Shown here piece by piece: positions 61,701 through 64,000 of a DNA stretch of 64,000 nt. The DNA is from Corbicula japonica (Eukaryota > Mollusca > Bivalvia > Venerida > Cyrenidae): the NCBI GenBank assembly GCA_038501625.1, contig JAZAYU010000019.1, positions 2,316,501 to 2,380,500 on the forward strand, given 5' to 3'. The notes under the pieces were generated by a model. That model was given only the letters and a program-made list of their open reading frames with translations, made no database searches and was not told the origin of the DNA. A program made the translations under genes and the position numbers. Each line of letters opens with the position of its first letter. Positions within the stretch are counted from its first letter, which is position 1.

Positions 61701-63259
61701 AACGAAAAATGTATTAATTTCGATAAAATTGACCAGTTTTCGGACACGCTTTTTGACCAAATAAACGTCATTTTCGAATAATTCGATTTTAAAGTTTATT
61801 GAATTTCTATAAATTTTAGTTTTAAATTTTTATTTATTGGACACTTATCCAACACATGTTACACAAACATTTTCGAGTTTACGTTGTTTTACGTAAATAT
61901 TTAATGACTTTATTGAGTAACGTCAGCGTTCAACGTAAGCAACGTAATCAATCTAGAAAATGATATCGTTTGATTTTCTTCTTAAATTAATAAAATATGC
62001 AAAAATGAGGTATTTCTTTTGCATTTACGAAAACCATAAAGATTATTTACAACAAATTTGAAGTTGTGCCATGGAAAAGAATTTTGACGGGAATGTCGTT
62101 GTCTGCTGACGTCAACCGTTCAATGTTTACAATGTGTTTGTGTGTTTTTCTTGTTTGTCTGGAGTCGGTGAACATGTGAAAAACAAAAACGATTGTAAAA
62201 AAATTAATTTCGATTGCCTCGCGGGGATTACGCATAAATAGCGTATGCCGACGTGGATGACGTAATACATAAAACATATGCACGGTTTTCCAAAAAAATA
62301 TTATTGTTTGATCCTAATTAACATTATATCAAACTTTCATTCAATTAGAATAAGTTTACTTCGAGATATTCAAAATTGAAAAGTGTGCACTTAGAACTTT
62401 TGACGAGTGTATATATTTCAGCCAATCAGATGCTTGATATTTGAGAATGGTCTCCAGTTTTAGTTTTATGATCTTTAGGGTCCAACTTTGTGTACATTAA
62501 CTGTATTAATTGTGTACATTTACTACATTAACTACATTAACTGTATTAACTGTGCACATTAGCTCTATTATTTGTGTACATAATCTGTATTAACTGTGTA
62601 CATTAACTGTATTAACTGTGTACATTAACTGTATTAACTGTGTACATTAACTGTATTAACTGTGTACATTAACTATATTAACTGTGTACATTAACTGTAT
62701 TAACTGTGTACATTAACTGTATTAACTGTGTACATTAACTGTATTAACTGTGTACATTAACTGTATTAACTGTGTACATTAACTGTATTAACTGTGTACA
62801 TTAACTGTATTAACTGTGTACATTAACTGTTGCTTGCATCAATTCTATTCTGTTGATACAACTTTATTCCATGTGTTATCAATGTAGATCCAGATCCTTC
62901 TACACATCAGAGTAATCTGATCTTGATCTGGATCTAAACAGTTAACATTTTGTTTCCTTACATTATTTCTGAACATGAAGTGCAAAGTGTAGATCTTGAC
63001 CAGACTACACAGAAGTACTGGATAATCTAGATCTAAATTGGTTACCCATGTGATTTAAGGTGCCACGAGGGAATGCATTGACAGAAGTTTACCCAAATGT
63101 ACATCTATGCATAGCTTTTGAATAATCATCAAAACACTTTGAACAAGAACAGCTTTTATTTTCCAGGATTATATTGAGCCTGAAGCCCCCATAAAAGCGC
63201 CCCCTATAGGCCATAGACATCTTCCACCCCCTCTTCCTTTGCCTTCCATACCTGGGGAG
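13605..63259 (+). CDS. SLP-76/BLNK-like SAM adaptor protein (3' end outside window)
   Basis: Adaptors of the LCP2(SLP-76)/BLNK/CLNK family are cytoplasmic scaffolds: tyrosines phosphorylated by Syk/Src-type kinases recruit Vav, Nck and PLC-gamma, and proline motifs bind SH3 domains. Thirteen exons (13605-13685, 15520-15582, 16463-16515, 17483-17533, 33760-33827, 36376-36438, 53452-53496, 57393-57484, 59038-59163, 59501-59659, 60324-60452, 60825-60944, 63167-63259) splice in frame to 381 codons with no stop. Order: SAM domain (about residues 10-80), acidic GGEFWSDDEFSDD resembling EEQWSDDFDSD of BLNK, then five repeats with YAEP, YEDP (three times) and YIEP. NITESDL matches NLTENDI of the SLP-76 SAM. 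The SH2 domain expected at the C-terminus is beyond 64000. The family is inferred with good confidence; LCP2 versus BLNK orthology cannot be decided. Confidence 0.85.
14801..14990. mobile_element. piggyBac-like TTAA-target MITE, complete copy
   Basis: Ends CCCTTTCCTCCATA and TATGGAGGAAAGGG, flanked by TTAA on both sides. The interior contains GATCTGGATCTACACTGG and its inverse. This is the reference copy for the most abundant repeat of the window. Confidence 0.88.
15520..15582 (+). CDS. SAM adaptor exon 2
   Basis: Encodes NKFNDCARCFRDGGVDGNKL-V, aligning with LNYKDCEKAV...HIDGARFL of SLP-76: the Asp-Gly after the loop and the following Leu are standard SAM positions. Acceptor CTTTGCAG, donor GTATGT, phase 0 to 0. 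Confidence 0.87.
16463..16515 (+). CDS. SAM adaptor exon 3
   Basis: Encodes NITESDLRTIRCPKRFI plus two bases of Gln. N-I-T-E-S-D-L is the conserved L-T-x-x-D-L turn of SAM domains and is very close to N-L-T-E-N-D-I of SLP-76. Acceptor TATTTTAG, donor GTAAGT. Confidence 0.87.
17483..17533 (+). CDS. SAM adaptor exon 4, last SAM helix
   Basis: Encodes (Q)DILELVDRVDRPGTKQ plus AG of the next Arg. It completes the C-terminal SAM helix. The donor is AAAG|GTAATT; the minisatellite that follows is made of near-copies of this donor region. Confidence 0.83.
17534..18507 (+). repeat. 35-bp minisatellite derived from the exon 4 donor (left block)
   Basis: Units of about 35 bp, TCTGAGTAACCAAGGTAATC-ATTCTGTTCACTTAG, begin diverged right behind the splice donor and become regular from about 17800 (roughly 20 good units). 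GTAATCATTCTGTTCACTTA of the unit matches GTAATTATTTTGTTCACTTA at the true donor, with 2 differences in 20. Confidence 0.9.
19147..19212 (+). pseudogene. tRNA-Val(CAC)-like fragment, probable SINE head
   Basis: GGTGTAGTGGTTATCACACT-CGCCTCACAAGCGGAGGC-CCCAGGTTCAATACTC resembles a tRNA-Val with anticodon CAC, including A-box (GTGTAGTGGTTATCAC) and B-box (GGTTCAATACT). The acceptor stem does not pair and the T-arm is damaged, so it is not a working tRNA gene. Confidence 0.6.
19371..19626. mobile_element. TIR MITE with TTAGGCCGCTATTCCA ends, copy 1
   Basis: The ends TTAGGCCGCTATTCCA and TGGAATAGCGGCCTAA are perfect inverted repeats. The GC-rich interior repeats CGTGTCCGTGTTCGTGTCCG-type words and the phrase ACCCAACGATATCTTTGG twice. 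A related, less complete copy is at 23615-23824. Confidence 0.8.
20376..22184 (+). mobile_element. Helentron-like element A with 159-bp tandem core
   Basis: The left end GTGTCGCCTGC is repeated in inverse (GCAGGCGACAC) near the right end, followed by an 18-bp perfect hairpin TGTGTTCCGCGGAACACA and the terminus ACATTCTAGTT. Subterminal inverted repeats, a hairpin about 10 nt from the 3' end and a tandem core are features of non-autonomous Helentron/Helitron elements. Class assignment is inference; no RepHel protein is present. Confidence 0.65.
20442..22032. repeat. Ten tandem units of exactly 159 bp
   Basis: AACTTTAACCTGAAACTTAA starts at 20442, 20601, 20760, 20919, 21078, 21237, 21396, 21555, 21714 and 21873, an invariant spacing of 159 bp. 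Units differ by scattered substitutions. Because 159 is divisible by three, long open frames (285 and 138 codons on the minus strand) arise that need not be genes. Confidence 0.95.
23019..23535 (+). repeat. 35-bp donor-derived minisatellite (right block)
   Basis: Continuation of the array at 17534-18507, separated from it by a 4.5-kb insertion (18508-23018) and itself cut by a MITE (23042-23158). About ten well-conserved units TCTGAGTAACCAAGGTAATC-ATTCTGTTCAGTAAG follow. Confidence 0.9.
23042..23158. mobile_element. TTAA-target MITE inserted in the minisatellite
   Basis: A shortened copy flanked by TTAA. It interrupts a 35-bp unit so that the empty site would read CTGTTCATTAAGTCTGAG, which agrees with neighbouring units (CTGTTCATCAAGTCTGAG). 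Confidence 0.88.
23615..23824. mobile_element. TIR MITE related to 19371, copy 2 (left end lost)
   Basis: Shares GTGTCCGCGATTTTTCACTC, ATACCTCCG and the right end TGGAATACCGGCCTAAG with the element at 19371-19626. The interior is itself an inverted repeat around 23705. Confidence 0.7.
24210..24470. repeat. Palindromic CCATGGT cluster, left
   Basis: About a dozen copies of GACCATGGT(A/C)TACCATGGTC-type words, each a palindrome around CCATGG, able to form many alternative hairpins. Confidence 0.85.
25070..25528 (+). mobile_element. 459-bp terminal-like repeat, copy 1
   Basis: Nearly identical to 27231-27689. It starts GGTTATAGACCACTAAAT and ends with the inverse of GGTTATAGACTACTAATT, so each copy has its own imperfect inverted ends. 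Confidence 0.9.
25529..27230. other. 1.7-kb noncoding segment between the two 459-bp repeats
   Basis: AT-rich, with no ORF above about 90 codons and no recognisable protein motif. The whole unit 25070-27689 is bounded by TTAT on both outer sides. Confidence 0.5.
27231..27689 (+). mobile_element. 459-bp terminal-like repeat, copy 2
   Basis: Same orientation as copy 1 with only a few differences (for example AGGAAGTCGAG versus AGAAAGTCAAG). Locally flanked by TTA on both sides. Confidence 0.9.
28400..30151. mobile_element. PIF/Harbinger-like TIR element, non-autonomous
   Basis: Terminal inverted repeats GGCCAACATTTTTTTATCTT and, inverted, GGCCAACATTTTTTTATTTT, followed by TTGTTTTACGGGA in both arms (about 34 bp), flanked by TTA on each side. 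GGCC-type ends with a 3-bp TTA duplication fit PIF/Harbinger. The 1.7-kb interior has no transposase. Confidence 0.75.
31550..31990. repeat. Palindromic CCATGGT cluster, right
   Basis: A second cluster of ACCATGGTCTACCATGGT-type words, with the intermediate phrase AAACCGTGGTGCCATTTAAC occurring twice. It is shared with the left cluster but more diverged at its left edge. Confidence 0.85.
32010..33190. other. Upstream region of candidate alternative exon at 33206
   Basis: AT-rich, with no MITE of the abundant family, which is unusual for this part of the gene. If the exon at 33206 is a real first exon, its promoter should lie here. No core promoter motif could be fixed. Confidence 0.3.
33206..33252 (+). 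CDS. Candidate alternative first exon, SAM-less isoform
   Basis: ATG opens MSVSKLFSAVKKGLA and two bases AG, ending at donor GTAATA. The phase and the split AG codon are exactly those of SAM exon 4, so it joins 33760 to read ...KKGLA-R-GGFGNQRIVGR. An in-frame TAG lies at 33191-33193, so the exon cannot be read from upstream in this frame. The peptide is short, basic and amphipathic. It is an inferred start of an adaptor lacking the SAM domain. Confidence 0.65.
33760..33827 (+). CDS. Adaptor exon 5, linker
   Basis: Encodes (R)GGFGNQRIVGRNVHPLEQVR-IT. No domain is recognised; it links the SAM domain, or the alternative N-terminus at 33206, to the acidic segment. Acceptor TTTCAG, donor GTAATT, phase 2 to 1. 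Confidence 0.8.
34381..34720. mobile_element. TIR MITE with ATACCGTATATTCCC ends
   Basis: ATACCGTATATTCCCTATTA and its perfect inverse bound a 340-bp element; a second AAACGCCCC word lies inside each arm. It sits inside a copy of the TTAA-target MITE, splitting its left terminal repeat, so it is the younger insertion. Confidence 0.85.
35722..35955. mobile_element. TTAA-target MITE, complete copy
   Basis: Full-length, about 234 bp, TTAA-flanked. Both arms carry TGTAGATCCAGATCAGCCGG and the matching inverse words. Confidence 0.88.
36376..36438 (+). CDS. Adaptor exon 6, acidic Trp-Ser-Asp-Asp segment
   Basis: Encodes DPGSGTDDDGGEFWSDDEFS-D. The W-S-D-D motif within Glu/Asp recalls EEQWSDDFDSD of BLNK and GGWSSFEEDD of SLP-76, which precede the first phosphotyrosine motifs. 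Donor GTAAGA, phase 1 to 1. Confidence 0.82.
36535..36720 (-). mobile_element. Truncated reverse copy of the GCCCCCAC repeat
   Basis: TTTTTATGCCCACATGAAGT followed by GGAAGGCATAT is the reverse complement of the terminal hairpin at 3790-3820 with changes in the loop. The distal part is not recognisable. Confidence 0.4.
37043..37276. mobile_element. TTAA-target MITE, complete copy with damaged flank
   Basis: Same structure and length as the copy at 35722; the left TTAA is mutated to TTAT. Confidence 0.82.
38018..38248. mobile_element. TTAA-target MITE, diverged copy
   Basis: Recognised by CAGTGTAGATCCAGATCAGC, GCAGATCTGGATCTACAATT and GGAGTAAAGGGTTAA at the right end. Confidence 0.7.
38264..38749. 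mobile_element. TIR element with GATTCTCATC arms, long copy
   Basis: Left end AGGCCAGAGAAAAAATATTG then TTAGATTCTCATC; right end GATGAGAATCTAAAATTTTT then TCTATTGCCTAA, an imperfect inverted repeat of about 32 bp. It shares CCAATAAATTT and GGGGCGGGTGG with the short copy at 59262. Confidence 0.75.
39250..40840. other. Intronic stretch without recognisable features
   Basis: AT-rich sequence with poly-T and poly-A runs. The longest open frame, near 39738-40028, reads as hydrophobic AT-driven sequence and has no flanking splice sites in usable phase. Nothing else was seen. Confidence 0.4.
41197..41299 (+). CDS. Candidate alternative first exon with Lys-rich N-terminus
   Basis: Two in-frame ATGs (41197, 41233) follow an in-frame TAG at 41188-41190. 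The frame reads MYTQVNKKGFIN, then MGNTEQPKKKPVPKRRYVRQ-TK and one base G at donor GTAGGA. M-G-N at the second ATG would suit N-terminal myristoylation followed by a basic patch, a membrane-targeting arrangement. Phase 1 matches exon 53452. This is an inferred first exon; transcript evidence would be needed. Confidence 0.5.
41737..41969. mobile_element. TTAA-target MITE, complete copy
   Basis: Left TTAA intact, right end GGAGGAAAGGGTAAAG. Its right end is part of a 144-bp unit that was then tandemly triplicated. Confidence 0.85.
41949..42382 (+). repeat. 144-bp unit in three near-identical tandem copies
   Basis: GTGTGTCTATGGAGGAAAGG begins at 41949, 42093 and 42237; the interior (AACTAGGTTCAACTTTCTAT and onward) is essentially identical in all three. 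The unit joins the MITE right end to unique flank, so it arose by local tandem duplication or assembly error. Confidence 0.93.
43017..43121. mobile_element. Short foldback MITE
   Basis: GGTTCTAGTTTATTTGGAGG-CTTG and the inverse CAAGCCTCCAAATAAATTAG-AAC enclose about 40 bp containing CCCAGCACAGCTGGG. Confidence 0.75.
44183..44351 (+). CDS. Candidate alternative first exon, 56 codons
   Basis: ATG at 44183 reads MLELIKAPQEFVQKLNSMAS, then KLTRSQSDSGLQG, and ends in a basic segment KVYRRNNRINSLK with one base G at a good donor GTATGT. The frame is closed upstream at 44129-44131. Phase 1 matches exon 53452. The Leu-spaced, basic N-terminus is loosely like that of BLNK, which also lacks a SAM domain. 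Inferred. Confidence 0.58.
44900..45124. mobile_element. TTAA-target MITE, diverged copy
   Basis: Contains CAGTGTAGATCCAGATTAGC, GATCCTGATCAGATGGCACA and the end GGAGGAAAGGGTTAA. Confidence 0.75.
45687..46916 (+). mobile_element. Helentron-like element B with 150-163-bp tandem core
   Basis: Left TTTTTGTGTCGCCCT is inverted near the right end (AGGGCGACACA), followed by a GTGTT/AACAC hairpin and the terminus CATCTAGTT. The core holds six units starting (A)CGAAAACTTAA-GTTGGCTATAACTTTGCC at 45931, 46081, 46231, 46390, 46552 and 46715. Same design as the element at 20376. Confidence 0.65.
47237..47400. mobile_element. Foldback MITE with TGGCGGGAAC centre, copy 1
   Basis: Arms containing AAGTATCTTGCATGAG, GATAGAAAAATCAGTCACCT and GTTTTGGCGGGAAC are matched by inverse arms on the right. 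A second copy is at 60625-60760. Confidence 0.75.
47407..47640. mobile_element. TTAA-target MITE, complete copy
   Basis: TTAA-flanked, 234 bp, orientation opposite to the copy at 47955 (terminal ACACCTTTATTGCATGGG at the left). Confidence 0.88.
47955..48188. mobile_element. TTAA-target MITE, complete copy
   Basis: TTAA-flanked and 234 bp; a shortened further copy lies immediately to its left (about 47790-47950). Confidence 0.86.
49640..50050. mobile_element. Two adjoining TTAA-target MITE copies, diverged
   Basis: The first ends GGAGGAAAGGGTTAA at about 49862 and the second starts directly after it with AACAGTGCAGATCAATATCA. Both keep the GCTGATCTGGATCTACACTG word or a variant. Confidence 0.7.
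50620..50806 (+). CDS. Candidate alternative first exon, 62 codons
   Basis: ATG follows an in-frame TGA (50605-50607). The product MDTVSICEDMFIIEKLRGWF and onward is rich in Lys/Arg (about a quarter) with a Trp in the first half, ending T-A-E-N-V-E plus one base G. Donor AAG|GTTAAT is weaker than the others. Phase 1 matches exon 53452 or the microexon at 51822. Inferred. Confidence 0.48.
51819..51845 (+). CDS. Candidate microexon with NAGNAG acceptor
   Basis: After a long pyrimidine tract, TTGCAGCAG offers two acceptors giving 27 or 24 nt up to GAGCAGG|GTAAAA. Both lengths keep phase 1 to 1 and encode (A)-V-M-S-T-W-E-E-Q. The acidic Trp motif would partly substitute for the W-S-D-D exon. Inferred from splice-site quality and phase only. 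Confidence 0.42.
52337..52635 (+). mobile_element. tRNA-Asp-derived SINE with 13-bp target duplication
   Basis: The head GGCTAGCTCAGTGGATAGAG, CATCGGACTGTCAATCCAGG, GGTTCGATCCCC-like B box (GAGTTCGATCC) is tRNA-Asp-like (anticodon GTC). A conserved body of about 200 bp and an (AAAC)n tail follow. CCATAATTATAAC flanks both sides (52324-52336 and 52636-52648). It is inserted in a copy of the TTAA-target MITE. Confidence 0.9.
53212..53423. mobile_element. TTAA-target MITE just upstream of adaptor exon 7
   Basis: TTAA-flanked copy whose right end lies about 25 bp upstream of the acceptor at 53451, so it borders the pyrimidine tract of that exon. Confidence 0.85.
53452..53496 (+). CDS. Adaptor exon 7, common acceptor exon
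   Basis: Encodes (D)SCDEQPAPQAPARP. This is the first shared exon for the candidate starts at 41197, 44183 and 50620 as well as the SAM form. Acceptor TTATTTCAG, donor GTGAGT, phase 1 to 1. A TTAA-target MITE ends about 25 bp upstream of its acceptor. Confidence 0.78.
53570..56467 (+). mobile_element. Helentron-like element C with tandem core and microsatellite
   Basis: GCTCGACTATTCGAAG at the left is inverted at 56423-56438; a hairpin CAGTCG-TTTC-CGACTG and the terminus GCTCTTGTTA follow. The core has about eight units of 156-175 bp starting GGTTAAAGTTTGCGTGCAA (53662, 53828, 54003, 54178, 54353, 54518, 54681, 54837). Both boundaries are given by the interrupted MITE, with insertion into an A/T context. 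Confidence 0.72.
55122..56180 (+). repeat. 1-kb graded microsatellite tract, nearly G-free
   Basis: Blocks follow in order: (ACTAT)n, (ACTAC)n, (ACCAC)n, (ACAAC)n, then long ACC/AAC trinucleotide mixtures. The plus strand is almost entirely A and C with very few G from about 55380 to 56150. Long ORFs across it in several frames are composition artefacts. Confidence 0.93.
56733..56868. mobile_element. Foldback element, copy 3 (diverged)
   Basis: GAGATTGGAGACCAGTCTTA and the inverse GATCTGACACAGGTCTCCAG surround a centre with TAGCTGACATGGAGACTAGT. Older than the other copies. Confidence 0.65.
57032..57349. mobile_element. MULE-like MITE with 56-bp perfect TIRs and 9-bp TSD
   Basis: CATTCTCTCACCAGAGGGCG and onward for 56 bp is repeated in perfect inverse at the right. 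TCACAGTAT flanks both sides (57023-57031 and 57350-57358). Long TIRs with a 9-bp duplication fit Mutator-like elements; no transposase is present. Confidence 0.85.
57393..57484 (+). CDS. Adaptor exon 8, proline-rich linker
   Basis: Encodes (N)RGINSRDLPAVPSPNTRSH, then ARAPQPEPEIE. Phase 1 to 0; from here on all exons are phase 0 at both ends. Acceptor CTGCTCCAG, donor GTACAT. Confidence 0.82.
57793..58026. mobile_element. TTAA-target MITE, complete copy
   Basis: TTAA-flanked, 234 bp; preceded by a degraded partial copy (about 57535-57790). Confidence 0.87.
58853..58992. mobile_element. Foldback element, copy 4 (near perfect)
   Basis: Arms GGTTATAAAGCTGAGCATGG, AAACCAGTCTCAAATCTCAA and inverse meet at GGCGACCAGTCGCC. 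It ends about 45 bp before the acceptor of adaptor exon 9. Confidence 0.88.
59038..59163 (+). CDS. Adaptor exon 9, YAEP motif and SH3 ligand
   Basis: Encodes EDEYAEPEPEPPALVRGRPP, PPIPSGHPPPVPAVPADAGL-N-E. An acidic Tyr-x-x-Pro motif is followed by R-P-P-P-P-I-P, fitting the class I SH3 ligand pattern RxxPxxP. It opens the repeated-exon series. Confidence 0.87.
59262..59482. mobile_element. TIR element with GATTCTCATC arms, deleted copy
   Basis: Same ends as 38264-38749, but the left-centre is deleted (direct jump from TTAGATTCTCAT to ATGATGAACATTTTA). It ends about 18 bp before the acceptor of adaptor exon 10. Confidence 0.78.
59501..59659 (+). CDS. Adaptor exon 10, YEDP motif and SH3 ligand
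   Basis: Encodes DYEDPDAPKPQNFHRGPLPT, PPTGATPPLGGKRGKVPIGQ, RKPPTPPEPAVSD. Y-E-D-P fits the Y-E-x-P pattern by which SLP-76 and BLNK recruit the Vav SH2 domain; R-K-P-P-T-P-P fits RxxPxxP. Phase 0 to 0. Confidence 0.9.
60324..60452 (+). CDS. Adaptor exon 11, YEDP motif and SH3 ligand
   Basis: Encodes EEYEDPDTKPSRVPPVGHRP, PPLPPVSTVPSRHHAPAPEP-QQE. It is closely similar to the next exon (PPVG[HQ]RPPP, P-V-S-[TS]-V-P-S-R-H-H), so the two are recent duplicates. R-P-P-P-L-P-P fits RxxPxxP. Confidence 0.9.
60625..60760. mobile_element. Foldback MITE, copy 2
   Basis: Contains GGTGAAGATGGAAAAACTGT-CACCTCGGT and the inverse CACTGTGACAGATTTTTCCG-TCTTCCACTC. Same family as 47237-47400, diverged in the centre. 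Confidence 0.7.
60825..60944 (+). CDS. Adaptor exon 12, YEDP motif and SH3 ligand
   Basis: Encodes EAYEDPDITVSKGPPVGQRP, PPPPPVSSVPSRHHDEDTAE. A duplicate of the preceding exon at the protein level. Phase 0 to 0 (acceptor TATTCTAG, donor GTAAGA). Confidence 0.9.
60983..61133. mobile_element. Foldback element, copy 5 (near perfect)
   Basis: Virtually the same sequence as copy 4, about 40 bp after the donor of adaptor exon 12. An isolated right-arm fragment of this family lies at 62418-62475. Confidence 0.88.
61192..62409. mobile_element. Tc1/mariner-like element, about 1.2 kb
   Basis: Ends CACTAGTCAAAAGTTCTAAG-TGCACACTT and, inverted, CACTCGTCAAAAGTTCTAAG-TGCACACTT (one mismatch in 29), flanked by TA repeats. 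Length and TA target suit Tc1/mariner. A minus-strand stretch near 61470-61580 (KSALAHLAKQTIRKLQEAIS-VQW) may be a transposase relic, but no intact gene is present. Confidence 0.75.
62505..62832 (+). repeat. 22-bp minisatellite
   Basis: TGTGTACATTAACTGTATTA-AC is repeated about 14 times, perfectly in the centre and diverged at the left edge. It lies in the intron before adaptor exon 13. Confidence 0.95.
63167..63259 (+). CDS. Adaptor exon 13, YIEP motif
   Basis: Encodes DYIEPEAPIKAPPIGHRHLP, PPLPLPSIPGE. The tyrosine motif is Y-I-E-P and the P-P-I-G-H-R word is kept, but the RxxPxxP pattern is altered. Donor GTAAGA shows the gene continues beyond the window. Confidence 0.87.
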
Positions 63260-63405
63260 GTAAGACTTTTTCTGGCATCCTAATATTTCACACAAGACCA
63301 GTAGTATCCTTAGTAACACAGTTTATTTTCCTTATGTATGAGATTAAAATGGTTTATAGAAATAGTCATCAAAGCTGTCTCAAGTTGACTGTAACAGTCA
63401 TTTAA

Positions 63406-63619
63406 CCCTATTGTCCATAGAAACACCTTCATTGCGTGGCGAACAGCACATCCGTGTTGTCTGATCAGGATCTGCAATGTTCGCTTTTTTGATTTGTTAG
63501 GTTATTTCAGACCAAAATGCGACCAGTGCAGAATGTGGTCAGACGGCATGGATGTGCTGGCTGATCTGGATCTACACTGGAAGCACATGCATAAAAATGC
63601 ATATATATGGACGTAAGGG
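63406..63619. mobile_element. TTAA-target MITE, copy near the right edge
   Basis: TTAA-flanked with a small internal deletion in the left arm. Another fragment lies at about 63775-63880. Confidence 0.82.
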
Positions 63620-64000
63620 TTAAATTTTTATGTTTTGGGTCTGTAAGATAACCAGGATATTAGTATTCTTCAATCCTTGAACTTATGACTTTCCGGGTTT
63701 TGTGTGTATAATTTTTCTGTTTCTCGATGCTGCCTAATGGCTACTAACACAGCAAAAAGAAAATTGCACTTAATCCTTTACTTGATGTGAACAGTCTAGA
63801 TCCAGATCAGATATCATAGATGTACCTTCAGATCTGGATCTATACTGGTTGCAGACATGATAAAATCTTTATAAATTGAGTTATGGGTAAAAATATATGC
63901 CTATCTTACAAGTCAACAACTTAATGGGTTAACACACCACAAAACTTCTCTGGAACATACAAATTGCATATTGTTCATGTCTGACCCAATTTTTAACAAG

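Overview
This window looks like part of a metazoan nuclear chromosome, most likely from a bivalve mollusc. Coding sequence is split into short exons by GT-AG introns. The AT-rich introns are packed with small DNA transposons, foldback elements, a tRNA-derived SINE, Helentron-like elements with tandem cores, and minisatellites. The bivalve assignment is inference from repeat style and gene content; the species was not identified.

Two protein-coding genes are recognised, head to head, with start codons about 410 bp apart. On the minus strand, nine exons between 13195 and 1928 splice without a frame error into a complete 299-residue MAK16 homologue, a nuclear factor for 60S ribosomal subunit maturation. 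On the plus strand, a gene starting at 13605 runs off the right edge. Thirteen phase-compatible exons encode a SAM domain, an acidic Trp-Ser-Asp-Asp segment, and a ladder of five exons each carrying a Tyr-x-x-Pro motif (three of them Tyr-Glu-Asp-Pro) plus a proline-rich SH3 ligand. This is the SLP-76/BLNK (LCP2/BLNK/CLNK) adaptor layout; the expected C-terminal SH2 domain would lie beyond 64000.

The most interesting biology is in the adaptor gene. Besides the SAM-coding start, four further candidate first coding exons (33206, 41197, 44183, 50620) open just after an in-frame stop and end at a GT donor in exactly the phase of the next shared exon. Together they suggest a family of adaptors with interchangeable N-termini. 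A 24/27-nt microexon with a NAGNAG acceptor may add to this.

Region by region: 1-1.9 kb is MAK16 downstream flank. 1.9-13.2 kb is MAK16, with a 1.7-kb array of 51-bp repeats grown from one arm of a foldback element. 13.2-13.6 kb is the shared promoter. 13.6-17.5 kb holds the SAM exons. 17.5-33 kb is a large intron with a minisatellite that appears to be built from the splice donor of the fourth exon, split by a 4.5-kb TIR element carrying nested insertions, then several TIR elements. 33-53.5 kb holds alternative first exons among many copies of a TTAA-target MITE. 53.5-56.5 kb is a Helentron-like element with a 1-kb graded pentamer tract. 57-64 kb holds the phosphotyrosine-ladder exons. No rRNA gene, functional tRNA gene, CRISPR array or intact transposase was found.
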